From Mucilaginibacter sp. (GTDB taxonomy: Bacteria > Bacteroidota > Bacteroidia > Sphingobacteriales > Sphingobacteriaceae): 56,401 nt of DNA. Shown here piece after piece: positions 47,432-56,275 of the stretch. The position numbers were made by a program, and so were the translations under genes. The stretch spans positions 1-56,401 of the forward strand of contig JAQBOA010000061.1 in the NCBI GenBank assembly GCA_028288305.1, read 5' to 3'. Every line of letters begins with the position of its first letter. Positions within the stretch are counted from its first letter, which is position 1. The notes under the pieces are model-generated. The model was not told the DNA's origin and did no database searches. It saw only the letters and a program-made list of their open reading frames with translations.

Positions 47432-47623
47432 TTATATATAATAGATATGGTTAAATAGCGATACCTAAAGATTTTATAATTGTAAGAAATTGATTTCCAA
47501 AATATTATGAATATTTATAGATGTAGTCATGTGAATGAACATGAACGCTGCGAAGGGCAATTTTAAGATTGCTGCAGATAGAGAAATAAGCCAGTCAAAT
47601 TCACCGAAGTTCTGAAAACGTAA

Positions 47624-48853
47624 TTAATTTTTCGGTTCCCAATAATTCCCGGATATGATAATCATATTAAGGAGTTTTATGGTATTGTCATAATAATCAA
47701 AATCTTTCATTTTAAATGCAATCATATAATCCCAAATCTTGTTTAACCAGGCTTGGTTTTTCTTATCAACCATTGCCGATACCGCAAACGGCGCTATAAA
47801 GCTTAAAGCTTCAAAATTCCTGCCTTTAATATCATTACCTGATAGCGTATATCCCGCGGATATATTATAGGTGTCATTATTGGTAGTCTCCCTGATCCAG
47901 CGGTTTATTTTATCCGCAATAGCTTTTGAGCGTTCATCACCTGTTAACAAATAATCGGTGGCGATACGCCATGGTATACGGCAGGCATTATAATTATAAT
48001 AACCATCATAAGGCGATTCAAGGAAGTTGGGCGGTGCGGGCTTTGCTTTTTTGTTGATATTAACTATAAAGTCAGGAATAAGCCCTGCATCAGGACTGTA
48101 ATTTTTTTGCATCTTGCCAAAGAGATTATAAGTAGCATTGGTTACTTTATCCCACCTTTCGTCCTGAATAGCAAGTTCAAAAGCTTTAAAATGTGAAGGC
48201 ATAAAATCGGAAGAGCGCGTGTCAAAATAATCCTTGCTTTCGGCTTCTACCCCGTCGCTTAATAATATCGACCATGTTTGGTGATTGATTTCATATTGCA
48301 TAATTGCAGTAATTATAGCCTCGCCTTCTTTTCTGTAATTTATTGGCCCTTTGCTACCCCATTGCTTATCAGCCAGTAATAACGAGTATGCAATGTCCAT
48401 ATCGCCATCGGTTGCCGATGTTTGGTCTGAGTTTTTGCCATTTGTATATTGTACCCAAGCCATTAAATGTTTGCTCCTGATACTTGGGTTTGCCTTATAA
48501 TAACGAAATAAATTGTCATAAGTAACCTTTGCAGATAGATCATAATCGGCCATCAGTGCTACAATAACCATCCCGTATCCCTGCCCTTCTGATACGCACT
48601 GTTTTTTTCCGATGTTCTCAAACCATACATAACTTTCAGGCTTACCAGGTACATTTTTAATAAATCTTTTTTTCCATTGGATATAAAAACTACGAACCGA
48701 GTTATCCAGTTGGGTTTGCGAAATATGATTTGGTTTAATACAACCTGGAAAGTATTTTACATGCTGCGGGAAGGGTTTTAAAGATGATTGGGCAAATAGT
48801 GGGATACTATAAATAAAGAAAACAATAAGTAATTTATAGAACTCTAGTTTCAT
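47624..48853 (-). CDS. Glycoside hydrolase family 8 endoglucanase/xylanase
   Basis: 409 aa. Signal peptide (about 1-22, ending IPLFAQ). The GH8 signatures are clear: SEGQGYGM with general-acid Glu89, and SATDGDMDIAYSLLLADKQW with Asp149 and Asp151, matching the family pattern A-T-D-G-D-x-x-I-A. The (alpha/alpha)6 barrel fills the remaining length. GH8 enzymes cut beta-1,4 glucan, xylan or chitosan chains by inversion. It is transcribed away from the efflux operon at 49043. The shared 189-bp region holds the third GTGT-N6-TACAC motif, linking it with the SusCD locus. The mature enzyme is periplasmic or secreted. Confidence 0.88.
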   Translation of the reverse strand: MKLEFYKLLIVFFIYSIPLFAQSSLKPFPQHVKYFPGCIKPNHISQTQLDNSVRSFYIQWKKRFIKNVPGKPESYVWFENIGKKQCVSEGQGYGMVIVALMADYDLSAKVTYDNLFRYYKANPSIRSKHLMAWVQYTNGKNSDQTSATDGDMDIAYSLLLADKQWGSKGPINYRKEGEAIITAIMQYEINHQTWSILLSDGVEAESKDYFDTRSSDFMPSHFKAFELAIQDERWDKVTNATYNLFGKMQKNYSPDAGLIPDFIVNINKKAKPAPPNFLESPYDGYYNYNACRIPWRIATDYLLTGDERSKAIADKINRWIRETTNNDTYNISAGYTLSGNDIKGRNFEALSFIAPFAVSAMVDKKNQAWLNKIWDYMIAFKMKDFDYYDNTIKLLNMIIISGNYWEPKN

Positions 48854-48988
48854 TTGCCAATTTAAATATCAATAATACTAAATGAAATTTATTGAAAACA
48901 ATTTAATACTAAAATTGTAACGTTAACAAAATGGCATTTTTCAGATGAATGCAATTTTTTAATTAGTAACAGTGATGATACTGTCTAG

Positions 48989-49022
48989 AGTGTCAGTTGT
49001 ACACTGTATAATTTTACTTTTG
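48989..49022. promoter_or_regulatory. GTGT-N6-TACAC operator candidate (site 3) with -7 box TACTTTTG
   Basis: AGTGT-N7-ACACT inverted repeat at 48989-49005 contains the GTGT-N6-TACAC core (48990-49004). The exact -7 box TACTTTTG is at 49015-49022, 20 bp before the efflux operon ATG. The site is about 137 bp upstream of the divergent GH8 gene. A good -33 TTG at standard spacing was not found. Confidence 0.5.
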
Positions 49023-49042
49023 CCCGTCTTAAAAATCTACAT

Positions 49043-50452
49043 ATGTTTAAAGGAAATCTTAAATATATCTTTTTAATTTGTTTGAATGTGATGTGTTTCC
49101 AGCATGCCCATAGCCAGCAAAAGGTATTAAGCTTGAAAGAAGCGGAACAGATTGCACTCGCAAATTATGAAACAATTAAATCGAAAACAAACCAGTTGAA
49201 TGCTACAAAGGCAAATCTTAGCGAAACCCGTACCGAGTATTTACCCGATGTAAATCTTTCAGCCCAGCAAGTTTATGGTACCGCTAACATACAGTATGGC
49301 CCTTCATATTCATTAAATGGATCAGGTGGCGTATCTTCGGTCGGGCCGATTTTAAACCAGCAGAACTGGAATGCAGCATTTGGATCACTTTATGTGAGCA
49401 ATGTGAACTGGAACTTTTTCGCATTTGGCCGTTCAAAAGAAAAGGTAAAAGTACAAAAAACGTCAGTATTGCGTGATGAAAGTGATTTGGCACAAGAACA
49501 GTTCCAACATCAGGTACGTGTAGCAGGCACTTATTTAAGTTTACTGGCCGCACAGCAGTTGAGCAAAGCGCAGCAGGATAACCTTAACCGTGCCATTGAC
49601 CTGCAAAGAGTAGTAGTCGCCCGTGTTAAGAGTGATTTAAATCCGGGCGTTGATTCTTCACAGGCAAATGCTGAAGTAGCGAATGCCAGGATTTTACTCA
49701 CAAATGCCCGCGAGTTCGAACAAGAGCAGAGTAATCAGCTCGCCCAATATTTAGGAATTGTGCCGCCACAAGGTTTTTCGTTAGACAGTACTTTTGTAAC
49801 CAAAACGCCTGCTAATTCGGATCCTCAATCAAGTGTAAACCTGGAAAGTCACCCATTATTACGTTTTTATCAAAACAGGGTAGCCGTAAGTGATGAGCAG
49901 GCAAAATATTTAAGCACATTCAGTTATCCAACCTTTACGCTGTTTGGGGCGTACCAGGGAAAGGGGTCAGGTTTTGGTTCAGGTTATTTATCAAACCAAA
50001 GCGATTATACCTCCAATTTCGGCGTCGGCGCTGATCCTACAAAGTTCAACTATTTATTAGGTGTAGGCGTTGTGTGGAACATTACCAATCCTTTTAGAGT
50101 TCATTACCAGGTGCGATCGCAAAAATTTACCTCGGCACAATATCAAAATGATTATAACCTGGTTAGCCAGCAACTAAGGGATGAGCAGGTACTGGCTGAA
50201 ACAAAGATAAGCAATGCGTTGAAAAATTTTCACGATGCTCCTATTGAAATAAAGGCTGCCAGGGATGCCTACATTCAAAAATTCACTTTGTACAAGAATG
50301 GCCTCGCCAATATTGTTGATTTTACACAAGCACTTTATGTACTGAACCGGGCCGAGGTTGATTATTATATCGCTTCAAACAATGTTTGGCAGGCCTTATT
50401 ATATAAAGCTGGTGCAACAGGTGATTTTGGGATATTTATAAATAATTTTTAA
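49043..50452 (+). CDS. TolC-family outer-membrane efflux protein
   Basis: 469 aa. Signal peptide (about 1-24). Two outer-membrane efflux protein (OEP) repeats give the TolC helical barrel: LSLKEAEQIALANYETIKSK (about 29-48) and the second repeat around 275-440, with long coiled-coil helices rich in Gln and Ala. It forms the outer-membrane exit duct of the tripartite pump encoded by the following two genes, 15 bp before the RND gene. No lipobox is present. The gene carries a -7 box (TACTTTTG) 20 bp upstream and a nearby palindrome that may be a repressor site. Confidence 0.88.
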   Translation: MFKGNLKYIFLICLNVMCFQHAHSQQKVLSLKEAEQIALANYETIKSKTNQLNATKANLSETRTEYLPDVNLSAQQVYGTANIQYGPSYSLNGSGGVSSVGPILNQQNWNAAFGSLYVSNVNWNFFAFGRSKEKVKVQKTSVLRDESDLAQEQFQHQVRVAGTYLSLLAAQQLSKAQQDNLNRAIDLQRVVVARVKSDLNPGVDSSQANAEVANARILLTNAREFEQEQSNQLAQYLGIVPPQGFSLDSTFVTKTPANSDPQSSVNLESHPLLRFYQNRVAVSDEQAKYLSTFSYPTFTLFGAYQGKGSGFGSGYLSNQSDYTSNFGVGADPTKFNYLLGVGVVWNITNPFRVHYQVRSQKFTSAQYQNDYNLVSQQLRDEQVLAETKISNALKNFHDAPIEIKAARDAYIQKFTLYKNGLANIVDFTQALYVLNRAEVDYYIASNNVWQALLYKAGATGDFGIFINNF

Positions 50453-50467
50453 TATAGAATATTTAAA

Positions 50468-53400
50468 ATGGGATTGATTAAAGGGGCGCTACAAAGACCA
50501 ATTACAATACTTGTTATAGTTGCAGGGTTATTTTTCTTTGGTATAAATGCTGTAAGAAGTATTAAGATAGATATTTTCCCGAATTTGAATTTGCCTGTAA
50601 TTTATGTGTCACATCCATACGGAGGTTTTACTCCTGATCAAATGGAAGCTTATTTCGGCAAGCAATATGTTAACCTTTTGCTGTTTGTTTCGGGTGTTAA
50701 AAGTATTGAAACAAAAAATATACAAGGGTTAACACTAATTAAGGTTACTTTTTATGAGGGTACCAATATGGCTCAGGCTGCCGCCGAGGTCACGGCTTAT
50801 ACTAACCGGGCACAGGCCGGTTTCCCGCAAGGCTCGCAGCCGCCTTTCATTTTACGTTTTGATGCTTCAACTTTGCCGGTAGGGCAATTGGTATTGAGCA
50901 GTGCTACCCGGAGCAATAACCAGTTGCTCGATTATGCGATGGTTTACGTAAGGGCGTCATTTACAACAGTTCCCGGGCTGGTGGCACCAGCTCCTTTTGG
51001 CGGGAACCAGCGTACCGTTGTAATTAAAGTAGATCCGAATTTGCTCCGGTCCCATAACTTGACCCCTGACCAGATTGTTACCGCCATGAACGACAATAAC
51101 CAGAATACCCCGGCGGGTAACGTTAGGATCGGAAATTATAACTACATAACACCAAGCAATGCCACAATTAAAACGGTGCCAGATTTTGGGAATATCCCTT
51201 TATTTAAAAACGGCATTCAAACCGTATTTTTAAAAGATGTAGCTACTGTTGAAGATGGTGCCGATATTACCACAGGATATGCTTTAATTAATGGAAAGCG
51301 TTCGGTTTATTTGCCTATCACCAAATCGGCTACTGCTTCAACCTGGGAGGTTGTTCAAAATCTTAAAAAGGCAATACCCCGTTTCCAGGCTGTATTACCG
51401 CCGGATGTTAAATTATCTTTCGTATTCGACCAGTCAGTTTATGTAATAAACGCAGTTAAAAGTTTGGCCGAAGAAGGCGCAATTGGCGCGGTACTTACCG
51501 GATTAATGGTACTATTATTTTTAGGCGACAGGCGCGGTGCCCTTATCGTAATATTAACAATCCCAACCTGTGTAATAGCAGCAATATTTTTCCTCTATCT
51601 TTTTAATCAAACCATCAATATCATGACACTTAGCGGGCTTTCGCTTGCCATTGGCATCCTGGTTGATGAGTCTACGGTAACTATTGAGAATATACATCAG
51701 CATTTTGATATGGGCAAGCCAAAAGCCCTGGCCATTTGGGATGCCTGTAAAGAAATAGCTTTCCCTAAATTGCTGATATTATTCTGTATACTGGCGGTAT
51801 TCGCACCGGCATTCACCATGACAGGTATTCCGGGTGCTTTGTTTTTGCCACTTTCATTGGCTATTGGTTTTTCAATGATTGTATCTTATTTTCTGGCACA
51901 AACATTTGTACCGATTATGGCAAACTGGCTAATGAAAAACGAGCATGAAGATAAAAGTCATAAGGATGGTTTTGCCCTTGAAGATGAAGGCGATGTATGG
52001 GAGCAAAAAGAACTGGCTGTTAAAATGGCCACACAGGGTAATGGTCATAAACTCACTGGTTTTGATAAATTCAGATTGCGTTTTCTGAGCTTTATGGACA
52101 GGATGATGCCTAAGCGCAAATTTATTGTTACGGGTTATATAGTTGTGGCTTTCGGCTTGGCATTTTTACTGTTTAGTATAATTGGACGGGATGTATTGCC
52201 AAAAGCTAACTCGGGCACTTTTCAGGTCCGTTTGCGCGGGGATGATGGTACACGGCTTGAACGCACAGAAACAAGCACAATTGCGGCCTTGCATATTTTG
52301 GAGAAGTTGGTTGGAAAGGAGAATATTGCCATTACATCCAGTGTGGTGGGTACACATCCTTCTACGTTTTCAACAAATCCTATTTATATGTTTATGGCAG
52401 GCCCGCAGGAAGCCGTTATGCAGGTTCAACTTGCTGAAGGTTATAAAGTAAACCTGGATGATTTGAAGGAGCGTTTCAGAAATGCGATGAAGAAGCAATT
52501 ACCCGGTATAAGGGTTTCTTTTGAACCAATTGAACTTACTGATAAAATTCTGAGCCAGGGATCACCTACGCCTATTGAAATTGCTTTGACGGGCAAAGAC
52601 AAAAAACAAAATGTGAACTATGCTTACAAGGTGATGGAAAAGTTGAACAAGATAAGTTATTTGCGCGATGTGCAGATAGCCCAGTCGTTTAAATACCCAT
52701 CTATTGATATTAATATTGACCGTGTACGTGCGGCAGAATTGGGTGTTGGAGTAGGCGATATATCGCGTACGCTTACCGCTTCAACTTCATCGTCGCGGTT
52801 TACCCAGAAAAATAACTGGATTGATGAAAGAGTAGGCTTAAGCTACCAGGTGCAGGTTGAAATACCTGAATATAAGATGGCCAGTATAAACGATATCAGG
52901 GAAATACCTGTGGTAAGTAACCAGCAGCGCCCTGTGTTAAGCGATGTGGCAGAGATAAAAGCAGATACTGCCTACGGTGAAGACGATGATATTGGCGCTG
53001 TACCCACACTTTCGGTAACTGCTAATATAAATAACAAGGACCTGGGTACCGCATCAAATGATGTTCACAAGGCAATTGAATCAATGGGTAAATTGCCGCG
53101 TGGGTTAACAGCAGAATTGCGCGGTATGAGCCAAACATTAACCGATACCCTTGACAGCCTGCAAACCGGATTGATAGTTGCTATACTTGTTATTTTCCTG
53201 ATGCTTGCAGCCAATTTCCAATCGTTTAAGGTTTCACTTGTTGTATTGTCAACTGTACCCGCGGTATTGTTTGGTTCGCTGATGCTGGTTAAATTAACTG
53301 GAGCTACGCTTAACCTGCAATCGTATATGGGTATGATCATGTCGGTTGGGGTATCTATCTCAAACGCTGTATTGTTGGTAACCAATGCCGAAGAATTACG

Positions 53401-53716
53401 AAAGCATAATGGCGATGCGCTTAAGTCGGCCCGTGAAGCTGTAGCTTTACGTTTAAGGCCAATCTTAATGACCAGTTTAGCCATGATAGTGGGTATGATC
53501 CCGATGGCATCAGGTTTAGGCGAAGGCGGCGACCAAACATCGCCATTAGGCCGGGCTGTAATAGGCGGTCTGCTGGCTTCGACTTTTGCCGCCCTATTAA
53601 TTTTACCCCTGGTTTTTGCCTGGGTTCAAGGCAATACTACAACCGATTCTGTTTCATTAGATCCTGAAGATAAAGAAAGTAAATTTTATGTCCCTTTGCA
53701 CCATCATGAACATTAA
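50468..53716 (+). CDS. RND efflux transporter (inner-membrane pump)
   Basis: 1082 aa with the duplicated RND plan: TM1 (about 12-30), first periplasmic loop, TM2-6 (about 335-490), TM7 (about 555-578), second periplasmic loop, TM8-12 (about 895-1055). In TM4 the proton-relay pair, Asp-Asp in AcrB, reads Asp400-Glu401 in GILVDESTVTIEN. It is a proton-driven exporter in the AcrB/CzcA superfamily, with partners TolC (15 bp upstream) and the lipoprotein adaptor, whose start overlaps its end by 11 bp. The substrate (drug or other) cannot be assigned; lack of metal-specific motifs favours organic compounds. The tail is His-rich (LHHHEH). Confidence 0.9.
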   Translation: MGLIKGALQRPITILVIVAGLFFFGINAVRSIKIDIFPNLNLPVIYVSHPYGGFTPDQMEAYFGKQYVNLLLFVSGVKSIETKNIQGLTLIKVTFYEGTNMAQAAAEVTAYTNRAQAGFPQGSQPPFILRFDASTLPVGQLVLSSATRSNNQLLDYAMVYVRASFTTVPGLVAPAPFGGNQRTVVIKVDPNLLRSHNLTPDQIVTAMNDNNQNTPAGNVRIGNYNYITPSNATIKTVPDFGNIPLFKNGIQTVFLKDVATVEDGADITTGYALINGKRSVYLPITKSATASTWEVVQNLKKAIPRFQAVLPPDVKLSFVFDQSVYVINAVKSLAEEGAIGAVLTGLMVLLFLGDRRGALIVILTIPTCVIAAIFFLYLFNQTINIMTLSGLSLAIGILVDESTVTIENIHQHFDMGKPKALAIWDACKEIAFPKLLILFCILAVFAPAFTMTGIPGALFLPLSLAIGFSMIVSYFLAQTFVPIMANWLMKNEHEDKSHKDGFALEDEGDVWEQKELAVKMATQGNGHKLTGFDKFRLRFLSFMDRMMPKRKFIVTGYIVVAFGLAFLLFSIIGRDVLPKANSGTFQVRLRGDDGTRLERTETSTIAALHILEKLVGKENIAITSSVVGTHPSTFSTNPIYMFMAGPQEAVMQVQLAEGYKVNLDDLKERFRNAMKKQLPGIRVSFEPIELTDKILSQGSPTPIEIALTGKDKKQNVNYAYKVMEKLNKISYLRDVQIAQSFKYPSIDINIDRVRAAELGVGVGDISRTLTASTSSSRFTQKNNWIDERVGLSYQVQVEIPEYKMASINDIREIPVVSNQQRPVLSDVAEIKADTAYGEDDDIGAVPTLSVTANINNKDLGTASNDVHKAIESMGKLPRGLTAELRGMSQTLTDTLDSLQTGLIVAILVIFLMLAANFQSFKVSLVVLSTVPAVLFGSLMLVKLTGATLNLQSYMGMIMSVGVSISNAVLLVTNAEELRKHNGDALKSAREAVALRLRPILMTSLAMIVGMIPMASGLGEGGDQTSPLGRAVIGGLLASTFAALLILPLVFAWVQGNTTTDSVSLDPEDKESKFYVPLHHHEH

Positions 53717-54830
53717 ACAAAATAAATTAATTATTGCTATAACCTTTTTGGTTGTAAGCGCCGGCCTGTTAAGCTCATGCGGACCCGATAACAAAGCAAA
53801 AGAAGAGCAAGCACAAACTGTAAATCAGGAAAATGCTATTGATACGCCAGCAGTTAAACTGTATGCTGTAAAAAAAGGTAAGTTAAGTTCAACTATTACA
53901 GTTCCTGGCGAGCTAATACCATACCAGGAAGTTGACCTGTACGCCAAGATTAACAGTTATGTAAAAAATCTTTTGGTTGACATAGGTTCAGAAGTACACC
54001 GGGGTCAATTACTGGCTACACTGGAAGCTCCTGAGATAAATTCACAACTGGCTGGAGCTGAATCACGTATAAAGCAATTGGAAGCTCTTTATTTTGCCAG
54101 CAAAGCAACTTACGACAGGTTGTACATTACCAGTAAAACTCCTGGAACGGTTTCGCTAAACGACCTGGAACTGGCAGAAGCTAAAAAGAATTCAGACCTG
54201 GCGAATGTTGAAGCCGCTAAATCGTACTACAAAGAAATAGCTGCAAATCTTAATTACCTGGAAATACGGGCACCTTTTGACGGAGTGATTACAATGCGTA
54301 ATGTTAACCTGGGTGCTTATGTTGGCCCTGGTGGTAAAGGAACAGATCCATTGTTTGTTTTGCAGGACCAAAAACGTATGCGTTTGGTAATTTCGGTACC
54401 CGAAAATTTTACAGGCGGTTTAAGCCATAAAGATAATGTAAGCTTTACAGTGGGGTCGTTACCCAATCAAAAGTTCACTGCACAGGTTAAACGCCTTGCT
54501 GGTGCGCTTGATGTGAAATTAAGATCGGAACGTTTGGAAATGGATGTTTATAATACCTCAAGGAAGCTTTTACCACATATGTACGCTAATGTTAATGTGC
54601 CTTTGCCATCCGGTGACAGCACACTAATTGTATCTAAAGGAGCCGTTGCAACTTCTACAGAAAAGGTTTTTGTAGTAAGGGTTGTAAATCACCGGGCCGA
54701 GTGGGTTGATGTAAAAAAAGGAGCTCAATCCGGCGATATGATTGAAGTATTTGGCGACTTAAAAGCAGGAGACCAGGTTGTTCAGCAAGCGTCTGATGAA
54801 ATCAGGGATGGATCGCCGGTTAAGTATTGA
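53706..54830 (+). CDS. RND periplasmic adaptor lipoprotein (HlyD-like)
   Basis: 374 aa from the ATG at 53706, chosen because it starts a good lipoprotein signal (ITFLVVSAGLLSSC, Cys about 25); an upstream ATG at 53688 would add six residues. Domains in order are a barrel-sandwich/biotinyl-lipoyl domain (VPGELIPYQEVDLYAKINSY and LEIRAPFDGVITMRNVNLG), an alpha-helical hairpin (about 105-165), a beta-barrel, and a membrane-proximal domain ending QVVQQASDEIRDGSPVKY. It bridges the RND pump and the TolC duct and is lipid-anchored in the inner membrane. The start lies inside the end of the pump gene (11-bp overlap), so expression is coupled. A hairpin terminator follows at 55080. Confidence 0.88.
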   Translation: MNIKQNKLIIAITFLVVSAGLLSSCGPDNKAKEEQAQTVNQENAIDTPAVKLYAVKKGKLSSTITVPGELIPYQEVDLYAKINSYVKNLLVDIGSEVHRGQLLATLEAPEINSQLAGAESRIKQLEALYFASKATYDRLYITSKTPGTVSLNDLELAEAKKNSDLANVEAAKSYYKEIAANLNYLEIRAPFDGVITMRNVNLGAYVGPGGKGTDPLFVLQDQKRMRLVISVPENFTGGLSHKDNVSFTVGSLPNQKFTAQVKRLAGALDVKLRSERLEMDVYNTSRKLLPHMYANVNVPLPSGDSTLIVSKGAVATSTEKVFVVRVVNHRAEWVDVKKGAQSGDMIEVFGDLKAGDQVVQQASDEIRDGSPVKY

Positions 54831-55079
54831 GGTTACTTGGCGGAGTTTGATAGTAAGTGAAACCAGGTGAATTATTGCGAATTAGGGTATCAGAGATTGA
54901 ATGATCTTCAGACTAATATGTTGAGATTTTTAGTTATTGGATTCTCATGTGAAAAAGCAATCAGCAAAATCACGCAAGTTTCAATTAATCAACGATCCAA
55001 ATAATAAACAAAGTAAACCTAATGAAAGGCCTTTACTGGACTAAAGCACTTGCAAAAATTGTGAGTTCGCATAAACTAA

Positions 55080-55120
55080 TAAGATAAAACGCTTAAATAA
55101 TTATTAAGCGTTTTATCTTA
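55080..55120. terminator. Bidirectional terminator between convergent genes
   Basis: Perfect 17-bp inverted repeat (55080-55096 with 55104-55120, 7-nt loop), TAAGATAAAACGCTTAA and its complement. It lies between the adaptor gene (+) and the RNA-binding protein gene (-) and serves both. Confidence 0.8.
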
Positions 55121-55129
55121 AGTATATTT

Positions 55130-55531
55130 TTACCAACGGCCACCGCCGCTGCCGCCGCCACGATTGTTATCCCTTGAGTAGCCGCCACCGCCGCCACCAC
55201 CACGGTTGCCACCGCCGCCATAGCCGCCACCGCCACCACGGTTGCCGCCGCCATAGCCGCCACCACCACCGCTCCTGCGATCGTTTGGTTTCTTTTCTTC
55301 TGCCTGGCTAACCGCAATTGATCTGCCTTTTACATCAGTGCCATTTAAACCGGTGATTGCTTTTTGAGCACTCTCATCATCGGGCATTTCGACAAAACCA
55401 AAACCTTTGCTTCTGCCGGTTTCTCTGTCACTAATTAATTTAACGGTGCTTACTTCACCATAAGCTTCAAAAAGCTCTTTTAAATCGGCTTCCTCTAACG
55501 AAAAGGGAAGACTTCCTACAAATATGTTCAT
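55130..55531 (-). CDS. RRM-domain RNA-binding protein with glycine-rich tail
   Basis: 133 aa from the ATG at 55531 (a TTG one codon earlier is ignored). The RRM fold covers residues 1-78: RNP2 is IFVGSL (3-8) and RNP1 is KGFGFVEM (about 42-49), with aromatic residues in the RNA-binding positions. Residues about 85-133 form a Gly/Tyr/Arg/Asn-rich tail with repeated GGGGGYGGG and NRGGG units. This is the rbp/Rbfa-like cold-response class common in Bacteroidota and cyanobacteria. It binds single-stranded RNA and probably acts in translation or mRNA stability. It stands alone on the minus strand, with the terminator at 55080-55120 behind it. Confidence 0.9.
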   Translation of the reverse strand: MNIFVGSLPFSLEEADLKELFEAYGEVSTVKLISDRETGRSKGFGFVEMPDDESAQKAITGLNGTDVKGRSIAVSQAEEKKPNDRRSGGGGGYGGGNRGGGGGYGGGGNRGGGGGGGYSRDNNRGGGSGGGRW

Positions 55532-55659
55532 CAAAATTTAGTTTATCTTGGGCAAGTCTATTTTGCCTGCCACCTTTTATTAACATCAAATATAGTAATA
55601 GATATTTTATGATTAAAGTTATAAAATATAAATACGTAATAATTGTTTGAAAAAAACAT

Positions 55660-56112
55660 CTAAATAATTTTTTTAATTTGATAATGTTTGTTGTTTAAGT
55701 CAAAATCATACCCTATTTTTTGTCCTTTAAGTCTTAACCCAACCGGCGAAGCTGGTGAAATGGCAAAATAAGTTTCACTATTAACCATTAATACACCCGC
55801 ACTTATAGCAATAAAAAAATTACCATTATTAGTTATAACCAGGCTGCCTGTTTCAGCCGTATCAGAAACCACAAGGTAATTCAATTGGTTCAAAGCCACT
55901 TTTAATTTGTTAGTTTCATTTAATTGAATAACGTTCCGGTCAGTTTCCTGCTGCATCATAGCACGGCCTGTTTCGTATTTGTCGCCGGCACTGCTTTTAG
56001 TGTCATCATTTGACGCTTTTTGTGCTTCTTCAATGGCCAGCTGTGCAGCTTCCATACGTTTTTGCACATAATTAAGGCATTGTTTATATAATTCTTTTTT
56101 TAATTCGATCAT
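55660..56112 (-). CDS. GreA/GreB-like C-terminal domain protein
   Basis: 150 aa. The C-terminal part (about 75-150) follows the GreA/GreB FKBP-like fold, ending YFAISPASPVGLRLKGQKIGYDF, matching the SPxSPLG..L.GK.xGD signature. The N-terminal part (about 1-70) is a helical, charged region (QKRMEAAQLAIEEAQKASND) that would form the coiled coil but is shorter than in classical Gre factors, without the usual acidic tip clearly placed. It probably associates with RNA polymerase to modulate elongation. Some databases name this family 3-oxoacyl-ACP synthase, which the sequence does not support. Solitary minus-strand gene, 129 bp upstream of the RRM gene in the same direction. Confidence 0.65.
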   Translation of the reverse strand: MIELKKELYKQCLNYVQKRMEAAQLAIEEAQKASNDDTKSSAGDKYETGRAMMQQETDRNVIQLNETNKLKVALNQLNYLVVSDTAETGSLVITNNGNFFIAISAGVLMVNSETYFAISPASPVGLRLKGQKIGYDFDLNNKHYQIKKII

Positions 56113-56138
56113 TGTTTGACAAATGTAGAGATTAGTTG

Positions 56139-56275
56139 AGTCCGAAAGTCCGAAAAGTCAGTAAAGTCCGGAAGTAAGAAAGAAAAACCAGTTTAGTTAG
56201 AAAAGTTGGGAAAGTCCGGAAATTAATACGAAAACCGATTCAATCAAAAATAGTCTTTCGGACTTTTCCGGCTCT
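56139..56275. repeat. AGTCCGAAA-type short repeats forming an imperfect inverted pair
   Basis: AGTCCGAAAGTCCGAAAAGTC (56139-56159), AAAGTCCGGAAG (56163-56174) and AAAGTCCGGAA (56211-56221) are in direct orientation. The reverse complement appears as AGTCTTTCGGACTTTTCCGG (56252-56271). The block could fold back on itself. It is related to 12392-12418. Confidence 0.55.

Noticed and set aside
55093..55317. Ala/Val-rich frame of 74 codons on the minus strand
   Set aside because: It is the out-of-frame reading of the Gly-rich codons of the RRM protein at 55130-55531.
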